Shown: piece by piece, positions 24,063-33,946 of the stretch | Numbering within the stretch: the stretch's first letter is position 1 | How the letters are laid out: each line of letters begins with the position of its first letter | Source: an uncultured bacterium | GTDB lineage: Bacteria > Krumholzibacteriota > Krumholzibacteriia > LZORAL124-64-63 | Direction: 5' to 3' | Assembly (NCBI GenBank): GCA_903912525.1 | Contig: CAIWHK010000018.1 | Span: forward strand, 90,468-154,467 | DNA: 64,000 nt | Position numbers and translations under genes: made by a program | The notes under the pieces: generated by a model | What the model was told of the DNA's origin: nothing | The model's database searches: none | What the model saw: only the letters and a program-made list of their open reading frames with translations

Positions 24063-24898
24063 CAATCCACATCCTTCCTTCGCAACAGGCCGGCCAGCGA
24101 CCGGTAGCCCTCGGGCGTGATCTGCTCCGGACGCGCCTCGTGGTCCAGCCCCGCTTCCCGGGCCAGGGACTCGGCCTCGGCCGGCTCCAGCGAAAATTGC
24201 GTCCGCAGCTGCGACACCAGCTTCTTGCGCCGCTGCCCGAAGACCTTCTTGACGACCTCACGCAAATGGTCGAACTCGTCGTCGCCCATGTCCCCTGCAG
24301 GGGTCAGGCTGACCACCGCCGACTGCACCTGGGGGCGCGGCCAGAACACGCTGGCCGGGACCGTCCTGACCATGCGGATATCGAACACCGACCCCATCAG
24401 GATCGAAAGTATGCCGTAGTCGCGGCCGCCGGGCGTGGCCGTCAGCCGTTCGGCGACCTCTTTCTGGATCATGAACACCGCGCCCGCGATGCGCGAGCGC
24501 AGTTCCGCAGCCTTGAACAGGACCAGGCTCGTCAACACATAGGGCAGGTTGCCGGCGATGACCGGCCGTTGCCCCGCCGCCGCGAGCGCGGCATCCCAAT
24601 CGAGCTTCGTCAGGTCGCCGGCGACGGCCCGGAACCCGGGGTGATCGCCGAACTCGGCCTGCAGCAAGGCGATCAGCTCGCGGTCGACCTCGACGCAGGC
24701 AACGCTGCGCGCGCCCGCCAGCAGGTGCACGGTCAGCGCCCCGCCCCCCGCCCCCAGTTCCAGCACCTCGTCGCCGAGGGCCAGCGCATCGCCGGCGATG
24801 GCCCGCGCCAGGTTGCCGTCCAGCAGGAAGTTCTGTCCCCGGCGCTTGACCGGACGGATCCCGTAGTGCCGGAGCACGTCCTGCTGGCTGCGGCTCAC
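24062..24898 (-). CDS. rsmA: 16S rRNA (adenine-N6,N6) dimethyltransferase RsmA/KsgA
   Basis: A 278-aa methyltransferase that dimethylates two adjacent adenines in the 3' helix of 16S rRNA during 30S maturation, using S-adenosylmethionine. Motifs are clear: GQNFLLD near residue 21, the SAM loop ELGAGGGALT (about 47), the acidic VEVDREL (about 69) and the catalytic NLPY (about 116). The C-terminal helical domain includes VKKVFGQRRKKL. Full length for the family. Its start overlaps the tatD stop by four bases and its stop overlaps the start of the outer-membrane protein gene by one base. Confidence 0.97.
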   Translation of the reverse strand: MSRSQQDVLRHYGIRPVKRRGQNFLLDGNLARAIAGDALALGDEVLELGAGGGALTVHLLAGARSVACVEVDRELIALLQAEFGDHPGFRAVAGDLTKLDWDAALAAAGQRPVIAGNLPYVLTSLVLFKAAELRSRIAGAVFMIQKEVAERLTATPGGRDYGILSILMGSVFDIRMVRTVPASVFWPRPQVQSAVVSLTPAGDMGDDEFDHLREVVKKVFGQRRKKLVSQLRTQFSLEPAEAESLAREAGLDHEARPEQITPEGYRSLAGLLRRKDVD

Positions 24899-25701
24899 GG
24901 CGTGGAGGCCTTCCCGGGACGGAACAGTTCGGCGAACGTCGCGTCGGTGCGCCGCTCGACCGCGCCGGGTTCCATTTGCAAGATCCCGGCCACGGTGTCA
25001 AGCACCCGCCCCAGCCAGGCCGGCTCGTTCCGCTGCCCCCGGTGGGGCACCGGCGGCAGCCAGGGCGCGTCGGTCTCCAGCAGGAGCGCGTCGCAACCGG
25101 CGCGCGCGACCATCCCGGGCAGGGCGGACTGACGATAGGTGACCACGCCGCCGATGCCCAGCCTGAAACCGCGCTCGAGGGCCCAATCGACAGCGGCGGC
25201 ATCGCCGCTGAACGCGTGCAGGACGCCGCGGCGCGGCGGCAGGCCGACCTCGTCGACGAAGGTGAGCATGGGGTCCCAGGCGTCGCGCACGTGGAAGACG
25301 ACGGGCAGGTCGAGCCGCGCGGCCAGTTCGAGCTGCGCCGCCAGGGCCGCATGCTGGGCCGGCCGGGGCGAGAGGTCGCGGAAGAAATCCAGGCCGATCT
25401 CCCCGACGGCCAGGACCTTCGGGTGGCGGCAGAGTTCCTCGAGTTCGGCCAGGCGCAGGCGGCCGTCGGCCGTCAGTTGGCCATGCTCGTCGGCCAGGAG
25501 CAGCGCGTCGTGCGGGTGGATGCCGACCGTGGCCCAGACATCGTCGTACCGGTCAGCCAGCGCCAGCGAGGCCCGGCTGGTCTCGAGGTCGTAGCCGACA
25601 TTGAGGAAACCGGTCACGCCCGCGGCGCGGGCCCGCTCGACGACGGCCCCGGCCTCGTCGGCGAATTCCTGGCGGTTCAGGTGGACGTGGCTGTCGATCA
25701 C
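24895..25701 (-). CDS. tatD: TatD-family metal-dependent hydrolase/DNase
   Basis: A 268-aa TatD-type TIM-barrel nuclease. The GTG at 25701 is chosen because it places the metal-binding IDSHVHLN at the very N-terminus as in the family and overlaps the ricT stop by four bases (GTGA). Other landmarks are GIHPHDA (about residue 60), VGEIGLDFFRD, PVVFHVRDAWD, LHAFSGDA and LLLETDAPWL, which supply the expected His, Glu and Asp ligands for two metal ions. The family processes DNA ends and has been tied to repair and DNA turnover. Gene order ricT-tatD-rsmA is tight, with four-base overlaps. Confidence 0.95.
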   Translation of the reverse strand: MIDSHVHLNRQEFADEAGAVVERARAAGVTGFLNVGYDLETSRASLALADRYDDVWATVGIHPHDALLLADEHGQLTADGRLRLAELEELCRHPKVLAVGEIGLDFFRDLSPRPAQHAALAAQLELAARLDLPVVFHVRDAWDPMLTFVDEVGLPPRRGVLHAFSGDAAAVDWALERGFRLGIGGVVTYRQSALPGMVARAGCDALLLETDAPWLPPVPHRGQRNEPAWLGRVLDTVAGILQMEPGAVERRTDATFAELFRPGKASTP

Positions 25702-26684
25702 GCGGGCCCCCGGCGACAACCGCCGCCCTGGCAACCCCCGCGCCCGCCGGCCGGCGGCGCTTCTTCCCAGCGGACGCTGTCGACCGGCCACTCCTGCAGG
25801 CTGCCGGGCTCGCGCCCGTCGACGGTGACCGTCTCGCGCAGGAGGTCGATCTGCCGCACCGTGGCCGTCCCGTCGGGCGTGACCACGGACAAGCCCACAC
25901 GCGGCAGGCGGCGACGCGCCTCGCGGTAATGCTCCTCTTCAAAGGCCAGGCAGCAGCGCAGCCGCCCGCAGGGGCCCGAGAGCTTGGCCGGGTTGAGCGG
26001 CAGCTGCTGCGTCTTGGCCATCTTCAGCGTGACGGGCGCGAATTCGTGCAGGAACCCCGAGCAGCAGTATTCACGTCCGCACACGGCGAGGCCGCCCTGC
26101 AGGCGTGTATCGTCGCGCACGCCGATCTGCCGCAATTCGATGCGGGTGCGGAACACCGCCGCCAGGTCCCGCACCAGGTCGCGGAAGTCGACGCGGCCCT
26201 CGGCCGTGAAGTAGAAGGTGATCTTGCGGCCGTCGTGCTGGCGCTCGACGGTCACCAGGTTCATGTCCAGGCCGCGCCGGACGATGCGCTCGCGGCAGGT
26301 GTCCCACAGCGAGGATTCCTCCTCGCGCGTCGCGCGCATGCGCACAAGGTCCGCTTCGACCGCCAGTTCGATGACGCCCTGGTGCTCGGCGACGGCCCAC
26401 CAGTCCTCGCGACCGGGGCCGATGTAGAGGACCTTGCCGAGGTCGCGCCCCCGGTCGGCCTCGACCAGGCAATGGTCGCCGACCTTCAGCGCGACGCCGT
26501 GGCGATTGTGGTAGTAGCCCTTGCGCCTGCCCTTGAACTGGAGCAGGACGAGGTCCTCGTCGCGACCGGCAGTTGCAGCCCCGGGCGGCGACGCCGCGGA
26601 GTCGCCCGGGCCAGGCGAAGGCTCGCGCCGCGGGCGCCGGTGCGCGGGCTGGGCGGGTTCAGGATGCCGGTCAGGATCGACCAT
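25698..26684 (-). CDS. ricT: PSP1-domain protein RicT (YaaT)
   Basis: A 328-aa PSP1-domain protein. After a Pro/Arg-rich tail of about 45 residues comes the conserved core: LVLLQFKGRRKGYY, a strand-rich PSP1 segment, then FTAEGRVDFRDLVRDLAAVFRTRIELRQIGVRDD, GGLAVCGREYCCSGFL and SGPCGRLRCCLAFEE. The Cys clusters (CGREYCC and CGRLRCC) are the residues that in Bacillus RicT help bind a [4Fe-4S] cluster in the RicA/F/T complex acting on RNA processing. RicA and RicF are not in this window. Adjacent holB is a frequent neighbour of ricT in many bacteria. It ends in a Gly/Arg-rich tail. Confidence 0.93.
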   Translation of the reverse strand: MVDPDRHPEPAQPAHRRPRREPSPGPGDSAASPPGAATAGRDEDLVLLQFKGRRKGYYHNRHGVALKVGDHCLVEADRGRDLGKVLYIGPGREDWWAVAEHQGVIELAVEADLVRMRATREEESSLWDTCRERIVRRGLDMNLVTVERQHDGRKITFYFTAEGRVDFRDLVRDLAAVFRTRIELRQIGVRDDTRLQGGLAVCGREYCCSGFLHEFAPVTLKMAKTQQLPLNPAKLSGPCGRLRCCLAFEEEHYREARRRLPRVGLSVVTPDGTATVRQIDLLRETVTVDGREPGSLQEWPVDSVRWEEAPPAGGRGGCQGGGCRRGPA

Positions 26685-27846
26685 GCGCCAGCAGCCCTTC
26701 GAAGAGAACGGCCATCACCAGGCCGATGTTGAGGTTGCGGTCGATCTCGCCGCAGGCGCCGTCGATCCGGGCCATGTCCGCCAGGAGTTCGGACGTCGAT
26801 CGCGCGGCGGCCACCTGCCGGGCGACCGCGACCGCCTGCGGGAACCGCGGTTGCCAGGCGTCGCCGGCTTCCCGGCAGACCAGGGCATCACTGTAGTGGA
26901 GGTTGAGCAGTTCACACAAGCGGATGGCGCGGGACCGGCGATCGGCCGCGCCCTGCTCGCCGGCCGCGCCCGACCCGCGCCGCGTCGGCGGAGCCTCGAC
27001 CGCGTGCGAATAGGAACCGCGGTGCAGTTCGTCGGCCGCGATGGCGGCCTGGCCGCGGCGCCCTTCGGCGATCCAGGTGAACATGAGGCCGGCCCATTCG
27101 GCCAGTGCCTGCGACTCGGGCTGCAGCAGGTCGTGGGCCAGTCGCGCGTTGCCCTGCGCCAGCCGCGCCGCCCAGGCGGCGTGTTCCGGGGCGGCCCCGC
27201 CCAGGCGCGCCAGGTGCCCGGCCAGCTCTTCCTGGGGCCACGGCTCGAACCGCACCTTCTGGCAGCGCGAAAGGATCGTCGGCAGCATGCCCTCGGTGCC
27301 GGTCGTCGTCAGCATGATGACCGTGTCGGCCGGCGGCTCTTCGAGCGTCTTGAGGAAGGCGTTCGCCGCCGCGGTGTTCATGCGCTGCGCGTCGGCGACG
27401 ACAGCCACCTTCCACGGTCCCTGGAACGCGCGCACGCGCAGGAAACGGATGAGCGAGCGCACGGTGAGCGGGCCGGGATGCTCAGGGTCGCCGATGTTGA
27501 CCTGCGATGTGGCCGACTCGGGCGTACGCGCGAACGGCTCGGCGAGCTTGGCGTCCAGCAGGCGGCGCACGTCGTTCTCGTCGAAGGCCGCGGGCGCCGG
27601 CCCGATCCAGCGGATGTCCGGATGCTGGAAGCTCGCCGTCTTGACGCAGCTCTCGCACGGCTGCTCGTCGCGGCAGAGCCCCGGTCCGGCGCAGTTGAGC
27701 AGGCGGGCGAATTCGAGCGCCGTGCCTTCCTTGCCCGAACCCTCGGGACCGACCAGCAGCAGCGGCTGCGCCAGGCGGTCCTTGTCGCGCAGGCGCAGCA
27801 GGCGGGCCAGGATGTCGGGACGGGCGATGAAGGAAGATGCTGGCAC
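26671..27846 (-). CDS. holB: DNA polymerase III delta' subunit-like ATPase (HolB)
   Basis: About 391 aa from GTG 27846 (GGGGGAG just upstream). It is the clamp-loader subunit that, with DnaX and HolA, places the sliding clamp on DNA. Motifs: PLLLVGPEGSGKEGTAL (Walker A, about residue 27), a zinc-binding CAGPGLCRDEQPCESC (about 51-66), the Walker B region replaced by KVAVVADAQRMN (about 150), AFLKTLEEPPADT and the arginine-finger region LPTILSRCQKVRF. The altered Walker B suggests an ATPase-poor delta' rather than DnaX. The C-terminal collar is longer and weakly conserved. It overlaps ricT by 14 bases. Confidence 0.9.
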   Translation of the reverse strand: MPASSFIARPDILARLLRLRDKDRLAQPLLLVGPEGSGKEGTALEFARLLNCAGPGLCRDEQPCESCVKTASFQHPDIRWIGPAPAAFDENDVRRLLDAKLAEPFARTPESATSQVNIGDPEHPGPLTVRSLIRFLRVRAFQGPWKVAVVADAQRMNTAAANAFLKTLEEPPADTVIMLTTTGTEGMLPTILSRCQKVRFEPWPQEELAGHLARLGGAAPEHAAWAARLAQGNARLAHDLLQPESQALAEWAGLMFTWIAEGRRGQAAIAADELHRGSYSHAVEAPPTRRGSGAAGEQGAADRRSRAIRLCELLNLHYSDALVCREAGDAWQPRFPQAVAVARQVAAARSTSELLADMARIDGACGEIDRNLNIGLVMAVLFEGLLAHGRS

Positions 27847-27898
27847 GCGGGCTCCCCCCGGGGCGATCGCCGCCCGCAGCGGCCGCACCGCGCGCCGC

Positions 27899-29179
27899 TC
27901 AGCGGGAACGCAGCCAGTCGGCGGGGTCCAGGGGCGTGCGACCGTGCCGGACCTCGAAGTAGAGCTGGGGCGGTTCGCCACCGCCGGGGCCACCGACCTC
28001 GGCGATCACCTGGCCCTGGGCCACGCGGGTTCCGCGGGCGACGAAGACGCCGTTCAGGTAGGCATAGAGGGTGTAGTACCCCTCGCCGTGGTCCAGAATA
28101 ACGCATCGCCCGAAACCGGGCAAATTGTCACTGAACTCGACGGTTCCGGTTCCCACGGCCGCCACCGGCGCCCCCACTGAGGCGCTGATATTGATACCGT
28201 TGTTCAGCGTGACCGTCTTGAAGCGCGGGTGCACCGAGCGCCCGAACGCGCGCAGGACCTCGCCCCGGACCGGCCATTCCAGGCGGCCGGCCAACTCTGC
28301 CAGCGGCTCGGTCTGCCCGATGACCACCTCGGGCGACTCCTGCAGGCGGCGGTCCTCCAGCCCGTCCAGGACCTCGAGAAGCCGCTGTTCGTTCCGCGAG
28401 AGCTCGAGCAGCCGGTTGTTGACCCCACGCCGGCGGTCATCCAGCTGCCGCAGCGAGGCCACCTGCTCGGCCTGCAGGCCCTCCAGCCGCGTGGCCTGCT
28501 GGGCGCTCTCCTCGCGCGTCTGCCGGATCTCCGACAATGCGGCATCCAGGTCGTGGCGCTCGCGGACGACGGCCTGGCCTTCATCGCGCGTGCGCTCGAC
28601 GAGCCCCGCGTTCAGGCGCGCCAGTGTGCGCTCGAACTTCACGCGCGACATCAGGTCCGAAAAACTTGTCGCCGTCAGCACCATCTCCAGGTCGTGGCGC
28701 TGGCCGCGGACGTACATCCGGCGCAGGCTGCGCGCGAGCGCGATCTTGCGCCCCTCATAGGTGTCGACGCGGTGCGAGAGCTCGTCCTCGAGCCTCCGGC
28801 TTTCGGACAGCAGCAGCGATTCCTTCCGCACCATGCCGCCCACCAGGCGCTGCGTGGCCTCGATCTCCTGCGTGATCTCTTCGTTGTCCCGCCGCGCGTC
28901 GGCAGCCTGGGCGTTCAGGTTGCGGATGAGGTCCTGCTGGCGCTTGATCTCGGCGCGCACCTTGTCCAGTTGCGCGGCATTGTCCGGGTTGCGCGCCGGA
29001 TCGGGGGTTCCCGCGAGCCCGGCGGCCGCGACGGACTGCGAGGGATCGACGCGAGTGCCCTGCGTGGTGGCGGCAGCCGTCCCCGGGGCCGCGGCAGGCG
29101 TTGTTTCCTGCGCCGCGACCGGCGAGAACGCCAGCGCCAGCGCACAGAGCAGGATCACCTTGTCCCTCGGTGTGCGCAT
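27899..29179 (-). CDS. EnvC-like murein hydrolase activator (degenerate LytM)
   Basis: A 426-aa periplasmic protein with a signal peptide (cleavage near VAAQ), a long coiled coil (about residues 60-290: KVRAEIKRQQDLIRNLNAQ and onwards) and a C-terminal LytM/M23 domain. The zinc ligands of active M23 peptidases are missing: the first motif reads NNGINIS where HxGxD is expected, the middle reads TLYAYL instead of YxHL, and the last reads QLYFEVR instead of HLHFEVR. This matches activators such as EnvC that switch on amidases rather than cutting murein. It overlaps the ftsX stop by one base, which fits: FtsEX drives EnvC-type coiled-coil proteins during cell division. Confidence 0.9.
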   Translation of the reverse strand: MRTPRDKVILLCALALAFSPVAAQETTPAAAPGTAAATTQGTRVDPSQSVAAAGLAGTPDPARNPDNAAQLDKVRAEIKRQQDLIRNLNAQAADARRDNEEITQEIEATQRLVGGMVRKESLLLSESRRLEDELSHRVDTYEGRKIALARSLRRMYVRGQRHDLEMVLTATSFSDLMSRVKFERTLARLNAGLVERTRDEGQAVVRERHDLDAALSEIRQTREESAQQATRLEGLQAEQVASLRQLDDRRRGVNNRLLELSRNEQRLLEVLDGLEDRRLQESPEVVIGQTEPLAELAGRLEWPVRGEVLRAFGRSVHPRFKTVTLNNGINISASVGAPVAAVGTGTVEFSDNLPGFGRCVILDHGEGYYTLYAYLNGVFVARGTRVAQGQVIAEVGGPGGGEPPQLYFEVRHGRTPLDPADWLRSR

Positions 29180-30055
29180 CAGATGTCGCTCCGCAGCGTC
29201 AGGTACTTGCGCATCGCGGCCCAGCTGCCGGCCAGGCCCAGCGTGACGCAGAACAGGACGAAGCCCATCAACTGCGCCGGCGAGAAGAAGACCAAGCCGC
29301 CCAGGCTGTGCCCGAGGATGCGGCCGGCGATCGCCAGCAGGCTCATCGCGAGGATGCCCGCGAGAAGACCCTGCACTGCGCCTTCGCACAGGAACGGCGT
29401 GCGGATGAACGCGTTGGTGGCGCCCACCAGCTTCTGGATCTGGATGATGCGGGCGCTCGAGGCGATGGTCAGCTTGACCGTGTTCGAGATGACGAAGATC
29501 GCGGCCAGGAAGACCATCAGCCCGGCCACCAGCGACGCCATCTGGAAGCGGAACGTCCAACGCTCCAGCGCGTCGACCCATTCCTGATTGAAGAGGATCT
29601 CCGACACCTCGTCCCAGCGCGACACCTCGTCGCGGACCGAGCGCACCGAATCGGGATTGCGCGCCTCGGTCGTGAACGTCACGTGGTACGACGACGGCAG
29701 CGGGTTGCGGTCGAGCAGGTCGAGCAGGGGCTCGTCGTCGCCCAACTGCTGCCGGAATTCGACCAGGGCCGCCTCCGAGTCGATCCAGGTGACCTGCTGC
29801 ACCCCGGGCAGCGTCAGCAGACGGGGACGCAGTTCGGCCAGGCGCTCGGACGGCAGGTCGTCGCGCAGGTAGACCCGCAGGTCCAGGCCGCCGCGAGCCG
29901 TCTCGAGCAGGGTGCCGAGGTTCAGGGTGACCAGGGTCAGCACGGCCAGCACCATCAGGGCCGAGGCCATGATCAGGATCGTGACACCGGTGGTCAGCTT
30001 CCGGCGACTGAACCCGGCCAGCGATTCGCGGGCGAGGTAGGTCACCTGGGCCTTG

Positions 30056-30063
<8 letters not shown>
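29179..30063 (-). CDS. ftsX: Cell division protein FtsX
   Basis: A 294-aa inner-membrane permease-like protein with four membrane helices: TTGVTILIMASALMVLAVLTLV (about 25-46), then after a periplasmic domain of about 115 residues MASLVAGLMVFLAAIFVIS (about 175), LLAGILAMSLLAIAG and LMGFVLFCVTLGLAGSW. The periplasmic loop starts LDLRVYLRDDL, typical of FtsX, and the conserved NTVKLTIASSARIIQIQKLVGAT follows the second helix. FtsX transmits ATP-driven changes in FtsE to the EnvC-like protein encoded next. Its start overlaps the end of ftsE by 8 bases. Confidence 0.96.
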
Positions 30064-30907
<844 letters not shown>

Positions 30908-31065
30908 GCTTGGGCTCCCCGCATGGAATCGGGCACGGCCGGAACGACCGGGCGGCACACCCCCGGCTCGTCTTTCCGGCCCCTGTTCGGCGCAGGTTTT
31001 GCACGTTCCGTGCCCAATGAACGGCCCACGGGCCTGCAAACAGTCGCCGCCACGAGGGTAAGACG

Positions 31066-32559
31066 TTGTCCGAACGCCTCTTGAGCCTGTGCATGATCAT
31101 TCGTGACGAGGCCGCCATGCTGCCCGGATTCCTGGCGTCCGTGGCCGGCCTGTGGGACGAACTGGTCGTTGCCGACACAGGATCGACCGACGGGTCAGCG
31201 GCGCTGGTGCGGGCCGCGGGCGGGCACGTTGTGGATTTCCCCTGGGTCGACGACTTCGCGGCCGCCCGCAACGCTTCGCTGGGCGCAGCCACCGGGCGCT
31301 GGATCCTCTTCCTGGACGCGGACGAGCGGGTGGACGCCGAACTGGCCGCAGCGGTCCGCGCGCTGGTCGCCGGCGACGATCGCGCCGGCGCGGCCACCGT
31401 GGTGATGCGCAACGCACTGCCCGGCGGCGGCCACAGCGAGGCGCGGCTGCTCCGCCTGTTCCGCAACACGCCCGCGATTCGATTCCGGCACCGCGTCCAC
31501 GAGGACGTCGCGGACGATGTCGCCACCTTCCTAGGCACCCGGCGCCTGGCGATGCGGCACCTGCCGGGCGGCGTCGACCACCTCGGTTATGCCCGCGCCG
31601 TGGCCTCGTCGCGGAACAAGAAGGACCGCGACCTGCGCCTGCTGCGCCTGGCGCTGGCCGACGACCCGCACGACCTCTACTGCCGGTTCAAGCTGCTGGA
31701 ACTGGCGCGATTCTGGGATGATCGCGCCCTGTGGGAGGCCGAGGCCGGCGCCGCGCGCGAGGCCTTCGAGTCGGCGCCGGCGGCCATGCTGGCCGATCGC
31801 GCCTGGGCCGGCGACTGCGCCGCCCTCATTGCCCAGTTGCTGCCCGGGTCTCCGCGTGAAGCCCTGGAATGGCTCGAGCGCCAGGCCCCGCGCGCACCGG
31901 CCGGCCCGGCCTGGCACCTGCGCCATGGGGCGCTCCTGGAAGCCTGTGGCCGCCTTGCCGAAGCCGAACAGGCCTACGCGAGGTGCCTGCAACTGACCGG
32001 GGACCCGACCCGGGGCACAAGCATCGGGCAAGGGACCCGCCCCCTGCTCGGCCTCTGTCGCCTGGCTGCCCGACGCGGCAGGCTGGACAACGCGTCGGAA
32101 CTGGCGCGGCGCGCCGCCGGGCTGGATCCGCTGGACGGCGAGGCCCTGCTGGCGGTGGCGGCCTTCGCGCCCCTGCCCGAAGCGACGGCATTCCTGACGG
32201 CGCACGCGCGCCGCGGCGACGACGTCGCCGTGGCGTCGGCGCAGGCGCTGCTGTCGGTCGGGGCGCCCGAGGCCGCGCTGGCCGTGCTTGCCGAACGGCT
32301 CGACGCACCGCGCCGCGCACTGGGCGCCGCCTTCGTCGCCCTTGTCCTCGGCGCCGAACTGGACGTTACGATCAACCTGGACGGGGCCGAAGCCGACGCC
32401 GAGATGCGCGTGTGGCTGCAAGCCCTGTGGAACGCGCCGCGCGCCGGCCTGCGCGACGGTTTCGTCGAGCGGGCCGGCGCGCTGGCCGACGCATTCCCCT
32501 GGATGGCGACGTGGATCGCCGGGCGGAGGCCCGATCCGGTCAGCCCTTCTCTTCGATGA
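31066..32559 (+). CDS. Family 2 glycosyltransferase with TPR-like tail
   Basis: A 497-aa protein from TTG 31066 with GAGGG about 8 bases upstream. The N-terminal 200 residues form a GT-A fold: LSLCMIIRDEAAMLPGFL, then VVADTGSTDGS and the metal-binding LFLDADERVDAEL. This matches bacterial GT2 enzymes of the WaaE/SunS type that act on envelope polysaccharides or peptides. The rest is helical and Ala/Leu-rich with TPR-like pairs (for example LLEACGRLAEAEQAYARCLQL), probably for protein contacts. Acceptor unknown. It is divergent from ftsE and its last 20 bases overlap the convergent SurA-like gene. Confidence 0.85.
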   Translation: MSERLLSLCMIIRDEAAMLPGFLASVAGLWDELVVADTGSTDGSAALVRAAGGHVVDFPWVDDFAAARNASLGAATGRWILFLDADERVDAELAAAVRALVAGDDRAGAATVVMRNALPGGGHSEARLLRLFRNTPAIRFRHRVHEDVADDVATFLGTRRLAMRHLPGGVDHLGYARAVASSRNKKDRDLRLLRLALADDPHDLYCRFKLLELARFWDDRALWEAEAGAAREAFESAPAAMLADRAWAGDCAALIAQLLPGSPREALEWLERQAPRAPAGPAWHLRHGALLEACGRLAEAEQAYARCLQLTGDPTRGTSIGQGTRPLLGLCRLAARRGRLDNASELARRAAGLDPLDGEALLAVAAFAPLPEATAFLTAHARRGDDVAVASAQALLSVGAPEAALAVLAERLDAPRRALGAAFVALVLGAELDVTINLDGAEADAEMRVWLQALWNAPRAGLRDGFVERAGALADAFPWMATWIAGRRPDPVSPSLR

Positions 32560-33946
32560 AGAAGCGCTTGCGCAGGTCCTTGACGTAGGTCGCGAGCGCC
32601 GCCTCGATCTTCTGGGATTCCACCGCCTGCCGCAGCTGCTCGGCGATCTCGTCGTACGTGAACGTGTGCCCGTCCTTGCGGGCGACCATCTTGAACACAT
32701 ACCAGCCGGCAGGCGTCATGACGGGCTCGCTCACGCCGTCGACCGGCAGGTCGACGAGGGCCTTCTGGAACGACTCGCTGAGGTCCTCGAGGCGGAACGT
32801 GCCGAGCGTCCCGCCGTTGCGGGCCGACGCCGCATCGGCGCTCACGTCGGCGGCCACCAGCGAGAACGCCTCGCCGCCCGACACGCGCGCCCGCGCCGCC
32901 TCAGCCGCGGACTTTGCGGCGGCGACATCCTGTTCGGTGACGCTGATGGGCAGGAAGACCTGGCTGATCGCACGGCGCCCATCGGCCTGTTCGGCGTCGA
33001 CACGGACGATGTGGACACCGCGCGTGGTCACGACCGGCTCGCTGACCTGGCCGACCTTCAGGGTGAACACGGCCCGGGCCAGCCCGTCGTCGTACAGGTC
33101 ACCCTTCGCCACCACGCCCACCACGCCGCCCCGGGCGGCCGCGGCATCCTCCGAGAAGGACTTGGCCGCTTCCGGGAAGGACATGCCGCGGGACAGGGCC
33201 GCCTGGATCCGCGAGACCTTCTGCTGCACCAGCTGGCGCGCCTCGCGCGACGGCTGCACCGCCACAAGGATGTCGGCGATGGTGACGCTGTCGGGTTCGG
33301 ATGGCATCTCGGCAAGATGCGCCTGGTAGTAGTCGCGGACCTCGTTTTCCATCACCTCGATGTCGGGACGGATGAACTTGCCGACGACCAGGCGCAGGTA
33401 CTGCTGGTCACGCAGTTGCGAAGCCATGCGCGCGCGATAGTCGGCCAGGTTCATGCCGCTGCGCGCCAGCTCGGCCTCGAGCGCCCCGAGGCTGCCGAAG
33501 CGCTCGACGAACTGCTGGATCTTCTCCTCGACGCTGCCGGCGATGGCTTCCTGGTCAACGCTCATGTCGGCCTGCTTGGCCGCGGCGATGATCAGCTTGC
33601 TCTCGATCAGGCGGTCGAGCACCTCGCGGCGCACGGTGGCGTCGCTGGCGGTGATTTCCTCGCCGGCATACTGGCGCTCGAGCCGGTAGAGCTCGGTCTC
33701 GCGCTCGAGGTCGCTCTGCAGGATGGATTCCTCGTCGACGATCGCGACGATCCGGTCCACCAGGAGCGGCGTGTTCCCCTCGGCCGGCTTGGCTTCGGGG
33801 GCCGGAACGGCTTCAGCGGCCGGAACGGATTCGGGGGCCGGAACGGGCTCGGCGCCCGCCGCCGGACCCACGAGGGGCCCGGCGCCGAGCGCCAGCGCGA
33901 ACAGGACGCTACTTGCCGACAGTCTCCGCAGTCTGGTTCGCCGCAT
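32540..33946 (-). CDS. surA: SurA-like peptidyl-prolyl isomerase
   Basis: A 468-aa periplasmic chaperone for outer-membrane protein biogenesis. A signal peptide is followed by a Pro/Ala/Glu repeat linker (VPAPESVPAAEAVPAPEA), the N-domain beginning LLVDRIVAIVDEESILQSDLERE (about 62), and two parvulin domains: about 225-320 (VTIADILVAV, then GVVGVVAKGDLYDDGLARAVFTL and VTTRGVHIVRVD) and about 330-430 (QVFLPISV to TPAGWYVFKMV). This is the domain order of SurA. It may share a transcript with the upstream lipoprotein isomerase, whose 3' end it overlaps by 38 bases. Confidence 0.9.
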   Translation of the reverse strand: MRRTRLRRLSASSVLFALALGAGPLVGPAAGAEPVPAPESVPAAEAVPAPEAKPAEGNTPLLVDRIVAIVDEESILQSDLERETELYRLERQYAGEEITASDATVRREVLDRLIESKLIIAAAKQADMSVDQEAIAGSVEEKIQQFVERFGSLGALEAELARSGMNLADYRARMASQLRDQQYLRLVVGKFIRPDIEVMENEVRDYYQAHLAEMPSEPDSVTIADILVAVQPSREARQLVQQKVSRIQAALSRGMSFPEAAKSFSEDAAAARGGVVGVVAKGDLYDDGLARAVFTLKVGQVSEPVVTTRGVHIVRVDAEQADGRRAISQVFLPISVTEQDVAAAKSAAEAARARVSGGEAFSLVAADVSADAASARNGGTLGTFRLEDLSESFQKALVDLPVDGVSEPVMTPAGWYVFKMVARKDGHTFTYDEIAEQLRQAVESQKIEAALATYVKDLRKRFFIEEKG